NCBI GenBank assembly: GCA_003139615.1
Contig: PLJH01000027.1
Location: forward strand, 64,267-128,266
Source: Alphaproteobacteria bacterium
Lineage (GTDB): Bacteria; Pseudomonadota; Alphaproteobacteria; Micropepsales; Micropepsaceae
Length of the DNA: 64,000 nucleotides
Direction of reading: 5' to 3'
A model generated the notes under the pieces. That model saw nothing but the letters and a program-made list of their open reading frames with translations, had not been told where the DNA came from and ran no database searches. Shown piece after piece: positions 37,426-46,833 of the stretch. Made by a program: the position numbers and the translations under genes. Each line of letters starts with the position of its first letter. Positions within the stretch are counted from its first letter, which is position 1.

Positions 37426-38088
37426 TCATACAACGTTGGGCTGCGCGACGGCGTAGGCCCAATCCGCATCGCCGGTTTCCCGGACATCGCGAAGTACCAT
37501 CACCACGTCAAATCCAGCTCGCTCAAGTTCAGCGCACCATTCTGAGATCGCTGATCGGTAAGTTGAGACAATAGCACCATGGTAATCTTCCTGGACGTAT
37601 CCAGCAGGTTGTCCACGGCGCGCTAAATGGGAAGAGCAAACCAGAATGCCGCGTTCGCTCAACGCCTCTCTGGCTAGGCTCAATGCCGCACTGCGTCTCT
37701 CCAACGGGTGAAGCATATCGATGACGTTGCGCAGCATCAATACGGCGTCGTAAGAGTGTCGAGTGACTTCCAATCGAAACATGTCGCCTTGCCTAAAGTC
37801 CGCGTTCGGAAAACGCGCTCTTGCTGCGCCGGTCATCGCTTCTGAGTTGTCTATACCCACATACGCTCGCCAGTTGCTGCCGGTCGCCGCTAGAAAGCGC
37901 CCAGCTCCACAGCCTAGGTCGAGAACCGAGAATTCGGGGCGGAGGAACCGCTCGAAGCAAAACCTTTCGGCAGCCGAAAGTTCTTCCCATCCTGCGTAGG
38001 CCTGCACCACAGAAGGCCTAGACAGCGCGGCCACGTAATCCGCCTCCAATCCATCCTGCTGAGGGATGGTCCCTTCTTGGTCACTCAC
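37426..38088 (-). CDS. Class I SAM-dependent methyltransferase
   Basis: 220 residues. Motif I is VLDLGCGAGRFLAATG, the acidic end of strand 2 is VGIDNSEAM, motif II region is YDAVLMLRNVIDMLHP, and motif III is LSERGILVCSSH. The start is a GTG at 38088 that overlaps the hydrolase TGA, so coupling is likely. Substrate is unknown. Confidence 0.85.
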   Translation of the reverse strand: MSDQEGTIPQQDGLEADYVAALSRPSVVQAYAGWEELSAAERFCFERFLRPEFSVLDLGCGAGRFLAATGSNWRAYVGIDNSEAMTGAARARFPNADFRQGDMFRLEVTRHSYDAVLMLRNVIDMLHPLERRSAALSLAREALSERGILVCSSHLARRGQPAGYVQEDYHGAIVSTYRSAISEWCAELERAGFDVVMVLRDVRETGDADWAYAVAQPNVV

Positions 38089-38840
38089 AGCGTCGCCGCC
38101 ATGAAGTCTGTGAGCGCGACTGCCATCAACTGCCACTCATCGCCTTCAGCGTACCAGTGATCTGCACCCTCGATTTCCAAGAGAGATGCATTGGGCATAA
38201 CCCGAACTAGATCGCGCGAGTGACGGATTGGAACTGCCGTGTCCGCTGTTCCGTGAACAATTCGGACTGCTGCGTTTATTTTTGAGGCCGCGGCGTAAGT
38301 GTTGTGGAAAAGGGCATCTATGACAGCACCGTATTCCAATTCCGCTTTGTCAGAGTACCAATCCTCTCCCCACTTTTTCATGTGTGCCGAGCCGTATTGA
38401 CGTTCGTATCCCTCAGGCAGAAAACTGCTGGGCGACTTTAAGCCGATAGCCTTGATGTTTGGGAAATTCGCCGCCTCTAAGAGCGCGACATTGCCGCCGT
38501 AGCTCGAACCGATTACGCCGATCCTGGAAATGTTATGCCGTCCGTTCTTCGAAATATATTCCATCACTCCGCGGAAGTTCTGGCATCCCCTGGTCAGTGT
38601 CAGGTCTTCATATTTTCCCGGTGAATAGCCGAGCCCCGTGAAATCGAACAGGAACGTCGCGATGCCACGCTCGAGGAGCATCGGAACTAGATTTTGCCAA
38701 GTTTGACCTTTGCTGCCGTTCCGGCCGTCGCCGGTCGCAAGCACCACAAGCGGACAACCCGCTGGCGAGGATGGGAGTGCCCAAGCCCCGAACAACGTGT
38801 GCTGACCATCGGAAAACTTTACGAGATTGGTTCCGGACAT
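38085..38840 (-). CDS. Alpha/beta hydrolase
   Basis: 251 residues. The nucleophile elbow is VIGSSYGGNVALL (Ser), the acid is probably in HGTADTAVPIRHS and the His is in EGADHWY. This is the complete triad of a dienelactone-hydrolase/esterase-like enzyme. I chose the ATG at 38840 with GAGG upstream; a TTG at 38852 is possible. It lies between the membrane protein and the methyltransferase. Confidence 0.85.
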   Translation of the reverse strand: MSGTNLVKFSDGQHTLFGAWALPSSPAGCPLVVLATGDGRNGSKGQTWQNLVPMLLERGIATFLFDFTGLGYSPGKYEDLTLTRGCQNFRGVMEYISKNGRHNISRIGVIGSSYGGNVALLEAANFPNIKAIGLKSPSSFLPEGYERQYGSAHMKKWGEDWYSDKAELEYGAVIDALFHNTYAAASKINAAVRIVHGTADTAVPIRHSRDLVRVMPNASLLEIEGADHWYAEGDEWQLMAVALTDFMAATL

Positions 38841-38848
38841 CTGGGGCC

Positions 38849-39688
38849 TCAAGAGTTAGATTGACTGGGTAAGGGTTCGGCTGATTTTTGTGTCAGGCGC
38901 GGCGCAGTCGAGGGCTCGACGTATTTCGTACTGGCGCGTTTGAGCGCCTCCATCGAGGGAGCCAATACAGTTCCATCAGAAATGTGGTGAGCCAAAAAAC
39001 TGTGGGCTCGCCGAAAATAGTATAACCCATAGTCGGCCAGCTTGAGTGCTACTGGAACGCTTACCAGCGTCGCCGCACCGATCCAATATGCGTTCCCACC
39101 AAGTGCGAATGAGGCGGCTACCGCGACCAAGGGCAAAATCAACGCTGATCCAAGTCTTAGCTCGCCCTCGGAACGGTATTGTTCGTACGGAGCCAACAGC
39201 GGAGTTCCGGCGAGCTTACCTTCCATCCACAATGTCTCGGCAATCACGCTATCGACGAAGCGAGATTGCTCTTCCGGGAAGGTAGGGGCGTCTTCGCAGG
39301 TTTCGGCGTATTGACGATAGAAGCGTGCGGCTTCGACTTTGATCCGGCGCCGTGCGGAATCGCTGAGCGGAGCGATAGACCGGAGAACCCAGCCTTTAGG
39401 TCCGGCCTTCAGGGCTGTGAAGTCCCTCAGGGCCATCTTCCTGTGGAGCCAGTCTACAATGCCTTCAAGACCGGTGATATAAAGCGATCCCACCAAAAAA
39501 CAAAAAGCCGCGAGCAATACTTGCGGCATGAATGGTTCAATCTCCAAGATTTGCTTGGCGGCAGGCAGGATCGAAATTCCGTGGGCTAGCCGGTAGCCGA
39601 ACAATATGTATAGCGAGCCGACAAGAAGTGCTCCCGCCATTATTGAGGATCGCAAACTTCTGAGACTTGGAAGGATCGTTTGAAGCAT
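38849..39688 (-). CDS. Membrane protein of the cargo operon (hypothetical)
   Basis: 279 residues with about four transmembrane segments: MAGALLVGSLYILFGYRL, PQVLLAAFCFLVGSLYITG, a pair around LILPLVAVAASFALGG and IGAATLVSVPVALKLADYG. A soluble region of about 100 residues lies between the pairs. No family recognised. First gene of the leftward operon; base composition here is clearly more AT-rich than the chromosome. Confidence 0.7.
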   Translation of the reverse strand: MLQTILPSLRSLRSSIMAGALLVGSLYILFGYRLAHGISILPAAKQILEIEPFMPQVLLAAFCFLVGSLYITGLEGIVDWLHRKMALRDFTALKAGPKGWVLRSIAPLSDSARRRIKVEAARFYRQYAETCEDAPTFPEEQSRFVDSVIAETLWMEGKLAGTPLLAPYEQYRSEGELRLGSALILPLVAVAASFALGGNAYWIGAATLVSVPVALKLADYGLYYFRRAHSFLAHHISDGTVLAPSMEALKRASTKYVEPSTAPRLTQKSAEPLPSQSNS

Positions 39689-39999
39689 CTGTCTTCCTAA
39701 GGAGCATTACGCGCTTGGTGCCGTTGGCCTCGGGCTTTCGGCAATCTGGCGTCGTGTGATGGCCCGCCCAATCCCGGCAACCAACGCTATTCATATCAAA
39801 TCGAATTCTTTCGATTTTTTTCAAGTGTCTGAACAGAAAAAACACAATAAAAGCAGATATTTACCCAGCCTCGTTGTCTGCGAGGCAAGAAGTACAGTTG
39901 TGCACAGCAATCGCACACTCCGATGATTTAATTCTTGCGGTCTTCTAGACTATTGATAAGTTTTCTTATCGCCTACAGCTGCTAATCGGGGGAAGTGAG
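39689..39999. promoter_or_regulatory. Divergent control region with a GATAAG dyad
   Basis: AT-rich 311 bp between the divergent cargo genes. GATAAG-TTTT-CTTATC (39955-39970) is a perfect 6-bp inverted repeat 30 bp before the ATG at 40000. GCCTCG pairs with CGAGGC near 39871-39889. The first could be an operator for the 272-residue protein or for the operon on the other side. Confidence 0.4.
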
Positions 40000-40818
40000 A
40001 TGTCGGAGAAACGATCAAAGGGCCCGCTTGATGACTTCATACGTGCGCCTAAGGGAAAGGGGCTGGGGTTTGAGAGCGCCGCCGATCTAGCGAGGGAAAT
40101 TTGCAATCGTCGATCCCAGGCGCTGAGCGAAAAAACGCTAGCAGCGGACATTAGCAAGTTCCTGTCTTACGCGCGGCCACTTACAGCCGCATTCATCGAG
40201 CAGCTCTACGAGATAGCGGGTCGTACTTCGCGCAAAGAGTTGCAGCTCGCAATTGCCACCCACACCGAGGAGTTCGAAACGAGGCGTGACCCAATCGCAA
40301 GAATTACGGAACGATATACAAATGCCGAGCGTGTGATCTTTCTGGGGTTGCAACCAATCAGCGCTAACATGGAAACTGCGTCACCAGAACTTCTCGATCT
40401 TCTTAACTATTCGATTCGTCAGTTGATAGTTGAAGCCATCCGCACAACGATGGGGGTACCTAGCAAAGACCTCGCATGTGCTATCTGGAAGAACCTCTCA
40501 AGGCGGGCCGCAGAATGGTCAGAAAAAAATCCCGAGGATGGCACCGAGGAACAACTCCTGGCGCGCTTGGACGAGAGACTTACGGTACTTGTCCTGCCAC
40601 GACTGATGTGTGTTCACACCACTCTTGTCTTTGACCCACATAAGGAAAATTCGACTAGTTATGTATGGTATATGCCCTGGGATTGGCGAGCGCTTGCGAA
40701 AATGCCTGCTGCGGTGCTGGCGGCGTGGAAGCAGGAGTTCCTCACTCTTATCGAGGGCGAAGGCGCCAGTTCTTCGCAGAGAGAGGTTGTCGATCGACGA
40801 ACGGCGCTTGCGATATAA
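40000..40818 (+). CDS. Hypothetical protein divergent from the WbqC operon
   Basis: 272 residues, mostly predicted helical, no signal peptide or membrane segment. The N-terminal half (SADLAREICNRRSQALSEKTLAADISKFLS) resembles a helical DNA-binding or dimerisation segment, but there is no clear HTH match. A motif FLGLQPISANMETASPELL follows. Its divergent position suggests a regulator of the neighbouring operon; that is inference. The 314 bp after it hold no recognised gene. Confidence 0.6.
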   Translation: MSEKRSKGPLDDFIRAPKGKGLGFESAADLAREICNRRSQALSEKTLAADISKFLSYARPLTAAFIEQLYEIAGRTSRKELQLAIATHTEEFETRRDPIARITERYTNAERVIFLGLQPISANMETASPELLDLLNYSIRQLIVEAIRTTMGVPSKDLACAIWKNLSRRAAEWSEKNPEDGTEEQLLARLDERLTVLVLPRLMCVHTTLVFDPHKENSTSYVWYMPWDWRALAKMPAAVLAAWKQEFLTLIEGEGASSSQREVVDRRTALAI

Positions 40819-41216
40819 TGAATAGCCTATTCTGGATAGCGCAATTGAAGCTTCTGTGAAATGGTGCTCATCGAAAAATGTTATTCCGTTCGCGCTAACA
40901 CGTTGGAGTGGCGGGGAGCAGGCGTCCGGTCTGCACCCAAAATTCTAGGCTTTTCCCAGAAATACTCGCGGAGTGGGACGTGAGAAATCGCGCGCTGAAT
41001 TGCCGAGGTCTATTCAGAAAGTATGAGAGCGGCGGCGCGAATTGAGACGAAATTGGTACCGGATGGCGAGCAGCGCCGCCACAACCAACCATTTTGCGTC
41101 ACAAACAATAGTCCGTATACTGTTGAAACACTATGGCCGATTTTGTTTCAAAGGCATTAGCAAAGTCAACGACAATTATTGGACTCATACTCGGCACGGA
41201 GCCGAAGAAGTCGGCT

Positions 41217-41822
41217 ATGTCATGGTCGTTGTATGATTCCCGCGGTCGAAGAAAGTATTTGGTTCCCGAGGAGCGTTGGGCCTTCCTGCGTATTGCGCGC
41301 AGAGTCGGAGGTGAGGTCGGGACGTTTTGCGCGGTGCTCGCGTATTGCGGACCGCGTATTTCCGAAGCTCTGGCGCTCACGCCCGAGCGCATCGATGACG
41401 GGGACTGCACCATCAATTTTGAGACGTTGAAGCGCCGAAAGCGTGGCGTCATTCGAACGATCCCCGTTCCTCGAAAGCTTCTGGAGGAGCTTGAGCGGGT
41501 GCATCGCTATCGAAGTGCACAACGCAACAAGAAGCTTGCTCACCAAAGGCTGTGGACGTGGAGCCGCACAACAGCCTGGAGGCGCGTGAAGGAGGTGGCG
41601 TTGCGTGCCGGGATACCGACGTACCTTTGCACACCCAAGGCGTTGCGGCACGCTTTTGGCGTCTTTGCGGAGCTTAGCAAGGTTGGTCTGACCCTAATCA
41701 AGAAGTGGATGGGGCACGCGAAGCTGGAAACGACGGAAATCTACACGACGGTCATAGGCGAAGAGGAGCGATTTCTCGCACGGTTGACATGGAAGCGGAG
41801 CCCGCCTGGGTATCGGCGGTAG
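41217..41822 (+). CDS. Short tyrosine recombinase (phage integrase family)
   Basis: About 201 residues, catalytic domain only. Arg I is in YCGPRISEALAL, the second box is CTPKALRHAFG (LRH), then MGHAKLETTEIYT gives the GH and the tyrosine nucleophile. The N-terminal SAM-like DNA-binding domain of a full integrase is absent; a longer frame from 41133 adds only 28 unlike residues. It may be a solo recombinase or a remnant of another element. Confidence 0.8.
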   Translation: MSWSLYDSRGRRKYLVPEERWAFLRIARRVGGEVGTFCAVLAYCGPRISEALALTPERIDDGDCTINFETLKRRKRGVIRTIPVPRKLLEELERVHRYRSAQRNKKLAHQRLWTWSRTTAWRRVKEVALRAGIPTYLCTPKALRHAFGVFAELSKVGLTLIKKWMGHAKLETTEIYTTVIGEEERFLARLTWKRSPPGYRR

Positions 41823-41843
41823 CTGTAGGAACTTCGAGAATTC

Positions 41844-42713
41844 TTACTGTTGATTAGTGGCAACCACCAAATTGACGCCGCTAGGACCGCCAGAATTCTC
41901 ATCATCCTGTCGGTCGATGTATACGCGCCACTGGTCATCATAGGCAACCAATTCCGTAGACGTGCCCTTCTTAGCGAATGGCCCGCTCGATCCTCCGCCA
42001 TAGGAAAGTTGCTGTACTGCCAATGTGCTTTCGATTTGTTCAATCGACGATTTCCAGTTGTTGTAGGCATCCGCGCAAAAACGGGAGAAGCTTGGACTAC
42101 ACGATTGCGAAATTACAACGCCAATGATTACGCCGTCCTTCTCCAGGAAGATGCGAGAACGATGAAACTGAGGATTATTTATCACCTCCCCAAGCCCTCT
42201 ATAACTTCCGCTCAAAACGGAAAAGCTCAAATTGATTGGATTTTGCATCGGATATACCGAAAAGCCTGAACTCAAAGCTGCGTCGGTGTAAGTTCTTCCG
42301 GGGATCGCCAAATGATTCGAAAGTAGAAATCCATTTAGCCGCCGGGCGATCTCCGTTTGATCGCGCGGGGGAGTAGGAAGTTTGGCCAAGAATACCGCAG
42401 TGAGCGTTTCTACGCAGTGGCGGTAGCTCGCGTTATCAGTGGCTTGATCCGCGGCAAGTACGGCTTGGACTCCTGACCACTCCTCGCGGGTGAAGCTAAA
42501 TTTCCCGGACTGCTGTGCGTTGCTCACTTGCACGTTGACCTGACCCTGTGCCGTGCCCGCGATAGACCAATGTTGCCCGGCCGTCGCTGGCTGCGTACAT
42601 ACTTCTTTGATATCCGCGCTAACAGCATCAAACCCTGTCGGATCAGAACTAACGTCGGAAGCAGCACAAACAACAATAGTTGCCAAAAATAGTCCAAGCC
42701 TGTAAGCGCGCAT
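41844..42713 (-). CDS. Secreted protein with KEVCTQPATAG/EEWSGVQ domain
   Basis: 289 residues with a signal peptide (YRLGLFLATIVVCAASD). Residues of about 30 to 110 carry a domain shared with the next gene: IKEVCTQPATAGQHWSI, FTREEWSGVQAVL, DNASYRHCVETL. The C-terminal half is unlike its neighbour and includes VISQSCSPSFSRFCADAYNNW. I have seen the shared domain at the ends of other exported or effector-like proteins but know no name for it. Confidence 0.65.
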   Translation of the reverse strand: MRAYRLGLFLATIVVCAASDVSSDPTGFDAVSADIKEVCTQPATAGQHWSIAGTAQGQVNVQVSNAQQSGKFSFTREEWSGVQAVLAADQATDNASYRHCVETLTAVFLAKLPTPPRDQTEIARRLNGFLLSNHLAIPGRTYTDAALSSGFSVYPMQNPINLSFSVLSGSYRGLGEVINNPQFHRSRIFLEKDGVIIGVVISQSCSPSFSRFCADAYNNWKSSIEQIESTLAVQQLSYGGGSSGPFAKKGTSTELVAYDDQWRVYIDRQDDENSGGPSGVNLVVATNQQ

Positions 42714-42766
42714 CTAAGTCTTCTCCTTGCAATGTCGCATCGCGTGCGTTCAAAACCGATAGACGC

Positions 42767-43126
42767 TTAATTTGATTGTGCAGGAACTTTCGACAGAAAT
42801 TGAGGAGACAAAGCTTGGACGCACATTCTGTAACTTGCATTGTCGCCCGCCTGAGCCGTGCTCAACACACGTTGGACGCCGGACCACTCTTCTTTTGTAA
42901 AATTTAAATTACCGCTCACGCTCGCGAGCTTCAGAAGCTTGATCTGTATACCCGCCTCTCCGTGAACACCTCCGACTACGGACCAATGTTCACCTGCCGT
43001 AGCAGGCTGGGTGCAAACCTCTTTTACGTCCCGAACAACATCGGCCAAGGAATTTGCACTAGCGATGGTCGAAGTTGCTGCTAAGGCGGTTCCAACCACA
43101 GCTGCCGCTTTAAGTGCCAATTTCAT
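42767..43126 (-). CDS. Small secreted paralogue with the same domain
   Basis: 119 residues: signal peptide (LALKAAAVVGTALAATSTIASA) and then only the shared domain (VKEVCTQPATAGEHWSV, FTKEEWSGVQRVL, DNASYRMCVQAL). Start at the ATG at 43126, which follows GGAGGGG. It lies 53 bp upstream of its larger relative, so the pair probably arose by duplication. The 420 bp up to the adhesin hold no recognised gene. Confidence 0.7.
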   Translation of the reverse strand: MKLALKAAAVVGTALAATSTIASANSLADVVRDVKEVCTQPATAGEHWSVVGGVHGEAGIQIKLLKLASVSGNLNFTKEEWSGVQRVLSTAQAGDNASYRMCVQALSPQFLSKVPAQSN

Positions 43127-43548
43127 GAGCCCCTCCAATTGCAAATTCTCGACAAATCACGGGCATTTTATATCAACATTCTAGTGCTGACTAGCGGAAT
43201 ACAGCTGTATTCAGCCTCTGGTCTATTCTCGGCCCGGAAATAGAATATCGACATAGAACAGGGGAGCATTGCGGGATTCCTCTCGGAAAGGTCACACACC
43301 AACGCGTCGGATTTCCGCGCCACTTATCTATCAATGGCAATATGGAAGCTTCAGCATTGTCGGCTGTTGGCGATGTTCCGCTCGATCAGCATTCGGCGAG
43401 GCTAGGCGGTGGCCGGACTTGAAACAAAATCGGCCAAATTGTTTCAAGCGGGGCGGCCAGCAGAGTCAGGAAGTAGGCCAATAGCGACCGGCGCCAGTTC
43501 CGGTCGCTTTCCCCGCCTTGCAACCAGCCACGCAAGGGGGAATTGCTG

Positions 43549-46050
43549 ATGTATTCCAATACCCGCGCCGTCCGCGCATTTCTGCTCGCTTCCGGAGCTA
43601 CCCTGGTCCTGCCAGTTGCGGCTTTCGCCAATCCTTCGGGCGGTACGGTCTCAACCGGCTCTGCTGCGATCAGCCAATCCTCCTCGGGCAAGACGACGAT
43701 CGATCAAAAGAGCGAGGGTGTCGTTATCGATTGGTCGAGCTTCAATGTAGGTACGGGACAGACCACTCAATTCGTGCAGCCCAATTCGACTGCCATAGCT
43801 GTCAACCGGATCGGCGGCACAAGCGCGTCCCAGATCCTCGGGACACTCGACGCGAACGGTCGCATCGTCCTTATCAACGGCAACGGACTGCTGTTCGGAA
43901 AGGGCGCGACCGTTAACGTGGGCTCGCTCATCGCAACCTCAACGGACGATACCGATTCCAATGTTCTCGCAGGTACGTTTTCCAAGGCTGGAAACCAGAA
44001 TGCGGCGGTCGTCAATCAAGGCCGGATCGATGCGGGGAGCGGCGGCGTTGTGGCGCTTGTTGCGCCGTCCGTGACGAATGCGGGGACTGTGAATGCGAAG
44101 CTCGGGACGGTCGCGCTCGGCGCGGCCAACAAGTTCACGGTCGACTTCTCTGGCGACGACCTCGTGTCGTTCGCCGCCCAGGGCGACGTGACCAGCTCGG
44201 CGCAAGCGACCAATACCGGACGCCTCGTGGGCGCGAACGTCTCGATGACGGCCCACGCGGCCGAGGTGCTCGCTACCGGCGTCGTCAATATGAGCGGCAC
44301 GATTACAGCCCAATCCGTCCATCAGGCCGGGGGCGTCATCGTTCTCGATGCGGGCAATGGTTCGCTCACGACCACAGGTACCCTCAACGCCGCAGGAGCC
44401 ACGGGCGGCGGACGCATCGAGACTTCGGGCAATACCGCCGCGATCTCGGGTAACATCACGGCCGGCGCGGGTGGACACTGGCTTGTCGATCCTGACAACC
44501 TCACGATCAAGGCTGCCGCAGCCAAAACGATCGATGCTTCCCTGCAAGCAGGCACCAACGTGGAGCTTCAAACGACGGCGAGCGGTGCCAGCGGGCCGGG
44601 CATCGTGTCTTCGGGCGAAGGCGACATCGACATTGCAAAGCAGATCGCCTGGTCAACCAGCGCGAAGCTCACTATCGACGCATACGACAACATCAACGTG
44701 CTCGCTCCGATCAAAGTAGAAGGTGCGGGAGCGCTTTCGCTTGTCGCGAACACGGAAATGGCAACCGGCACCGTCAACTTCAATGGTGGCTATGTCGCAT
44801 TCTCCGATGCGGTCGCTCGCAAGACGCAAGGCTCGCTTTCCATCAACGGGCATGCGTACGAGCTGGAAAACAGCTTGAGCTCGCTCGCTGCGGGAATTGC
44901 GGCCAACCCGTCAGGGTATTTCGCACTGGCAGACTCATACAACGCGAAGGCAGACGGCACCTATGCGTCGTCTCCCATAGAAACAGTCTTCCTGGGAACA
45001 TTCGACGGGCTCGGGAATAAACTTTCCGATGTGTCTATCAACGACCCGACGGACCTTAACGTCGGACTGTTCGCGACCAACAGCGGCACGATCCTGAACG
45101 CGGTCTTGGATGATGTGAAAATCATCGCTCTCGGTACGCAATCCGAAAATGGCTACTTGTCCGTGGGCGGGCTCGTAGGACAGAACAACGGAATGATTGC
45201 CGCTTCGTCGGTCGACGGCTCGATCTCCGGGAAGTATGCCTTTGACGGTCTGCTGGTTGGCACCAATCACGGCACGATTCTCGGTAGCCACACATCGGGC
45301 AGTATTCGCGGAGCGGATGATAGCAACGGCGGGCTCGTTGGCCACAATCAAACCGAGAATACCAATCTGCTCGGTTTGATATCGCTCAGTTATTCGAGCG
45401 CCGACATATCGGCATTGAAAGGCACCAGCGCTGGATTCGTGGCGCAGAACGAGGGAACCATCACCGCCTCATATGCGATCGGATCGGTTACCGGCAAAGG
45501 GGGCGGCTTTGCAGGTGGTTTCGTGGGCCAAACTGGATATGGCGGCACCATATCGTTGTCATACGCAACCGGGGCGGTGGAGTTGTTCGGCAAGTATGGC
45601 GAAGTGGGCGGCTTTGCCGGTTTCAACGATTGGGACGGAACTATCGAAAACTCGTATTCGACGGGGAGTGTCTTTGGAAGCGGCAAAGGCAGTGACGTGG
45701 GCGGTTTCGTCGGAGCCAACGGCCACGAGGGCGAGGGCGAGTCCTTCTTCATTAGTTCCAGCTATTCCACCGGCGCGGTCAGCGGCGCCCACGGAGCCAT
45801 TCTCGGCGGTTTCGCGGGGAGCGACCAGAGCAGCGGTGGTATCTCCTCTTGCTATTGGGATACCGCTACAAGCGGAATTGCAAATCTGTCGCAAGGTGCA
45901 GGCAGCATTGCAAACGACCCCGGCATCACCGGTCTTGCGACTGCGCAGTTGCAGTCCGGACTTCCTGCCGGCTTTTCAGCCGCAGACTGGGGCCTCTCGG
46001 CTTCGGTCAACGGCGGACTGCCGTATCTGCTCGTGATTCCACCGTCGTAG
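43549..46050 (+). CDS. Filamentous-haemagglutinin-like adhesin with GLUG repeats
   Basis: 833 residues. A signal peptide (AVRAFLLASGATLVLPVAAFA) leads into a two-partner-secretion (TPS) domain: VIDWSSFNVGTGQTTQFVQP and GRIVLINGNGLLFGKGATVNV. The second half holds GLUG-type repeats (VGGLVGQNNGMIAASSVDG, AGGFVGQTGYGGTISLSYAT, VGGFAGFNDWDGTIENSYST). It should be exported and surface-exposed. The ATG at 43549 follows AAGGGGGA. No TpsB transporter gene lies nearby. Confidence 0.88.
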   Translation: MYSNTRAVRAFLLASGATLVLPVAAFANPSGGTVSTGSAAISQSSSGKTTIDQKSEGVVIDWSSFNVGTGQTTQFVQPNSTAIAVNRIGGTSASQILGTLDANGRIVLINGNGLLFGKGATVNVGSLIATSTDDTDSNVLAGTFSKAGNQNAAVVNQGRIDAGSGGVVALVAPSVTNAGTVNAKLGTVALGAANKFTVDFSGDDLVSFAAQGDVTSSAQATNTGRLVGANVSMTAHAAEVLATGVVNMSGTITAQSVHQAGGVIVLDAGNGSLTTTGTLNAAGATGGGRIETSGNTAAISGNITAGAGGHWLVDPDNLTIKAAAAKTIDASLQAGTNVELQTTASGASGPGIVSSGEGDIDIAKQIAWSTSAKLTIDAYDNINVLAPIKVEGAGALSLVANTEMATGTVNFNGGYVAFSDAVARKTQGSLSINGHAYELENSLSSLAAGIAANPSGYFALADSYNAKADGTYASSPIETVFLGTFDGLGNKLSDVSINDPTDLNVGLFATNSGTILNAVLDDVKIIALGTQSENGYLSVGGLVGQNNGMIAASSVDGSISGKYAFDGLLVGTNHGTILGSHTSGSIRGADDSNGGLVGHNQTENTNLLGLISLSYSSADISALKGTSAGFVAQNEGTITASYAIGSVTGKGGGFAGGFVGQTGYGGTISLSYATGAVELFGKYGEVGGFAGFNDWDGTIENSYSTGSVFGSGKGSDVGGFVGANGHEGEGESFFISSSYSTGAVSGAHGAILGGFAGSDQSSGGISSCYWDTATSGIANLSQGAGSIANDPGITGLATAQLQSGLPAGFSAADWGLSASVNGGLPYLLVIPPS

Positions 46051-46062
46051 CGGCTCACGGCT

Positions 46063-46827
46063 ATGGCGACAATCCGGCTGCACATTCTTGCGAGCGTGGC
46101 GGGGGCGTTTCTCGCGCTATCGGGCTGCGATCAAAGCGGCAGTCCGTTCGGCGGCGGGGCGGACGAGCAAGCGGCTCTTGCCGATCCAAACTTCACCAAG
46201 CCGTTCATGCTTCATTTAGGCCAGGACACGTATGCGACCTCGTTGGCCGTCGCCTCGATGAACGGGGTTGACAATCGGCCAACCGACGGCGCGTTGCAGA
46301 GTGCCTCGAATTATCGCCCGTGCCACGTCACGACCGACCCTGAATTGTACTGGTACCTATTCGCGTCGGTTGACAGCTATCAATTTCAATCTCCCGTGCT
46401 CTCGAAGTGGCTAGTGGCGCGGCAACTCCTCGAATATCGAACGTATCGTATTCGCTACACGCATGTGAATTTTCCGGAGTATGGAACCGAGAGCATCGTC
46501 GTGTGCCCGGTCGTCTCGGAAGATGCGGCGCAGTACATGGCACCGGAGGATCGAGCGCGCGGCGTACACGGCGGGATCGTAGTGCCGTTCATGCACCGCA
46601 AGTTTGTGGAGTGGACGTATCGCAACCGATACGACGCCGACATGCCGGGAAGCGGTAAGGTCAAGATGTTCGCCGGCACCTACACCTATGAGATCGTGTC
46701 CGACTTCCCGGGTGCGATCCCCTCGTCACAAGGCGCCGCGACGGTGAAGCTGATGTTCAACCCCGATATCGGCCAGTGGCAGATGTTCAGCTGGCAGTAC
46801 CAAGACCCGCCGGTGTCCTTGCAGTAG
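46063..46827 (+). CDS. Lipoprotein following the adhesin (hypothetical)
   Basis: 254 residues with a lipobox signal (ILASVAGAFLALSGCDQSG). The mature part is beta-rich and aromatic, with FAGTYTYEIVSDFPGAIPSS and QWQMFSWQYQDPPV. It begins 13 bp after the adhesin stop on the same strand, so the two are probably co-transcribed. No family recognised. Confidence 0.7.
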   Translation: MATIRLHILASVAGAFLALSGCDQSGSPFGGGADEQAALADPNFTKPFMLHLGQDTYATSLAVASMNGVDNRPTDGALQSASNYRPCHVTTDPELYWYLFASVDSYQFQSPVLSKWLVARQLLEYRTYRIRYTHVNFPEYGTESIVVCPVVSEDAAQYMAPEDRARGVHGGIVVPFMHRKFVEWTYRNRYDADMPGSGKVKMFAGTYTYEIVSDFPGAIPSSQGAATVKLMFNPDIGQWQMFSWQYQDPPVSLQ

Positions 46828-46833
46828 CGAGGG

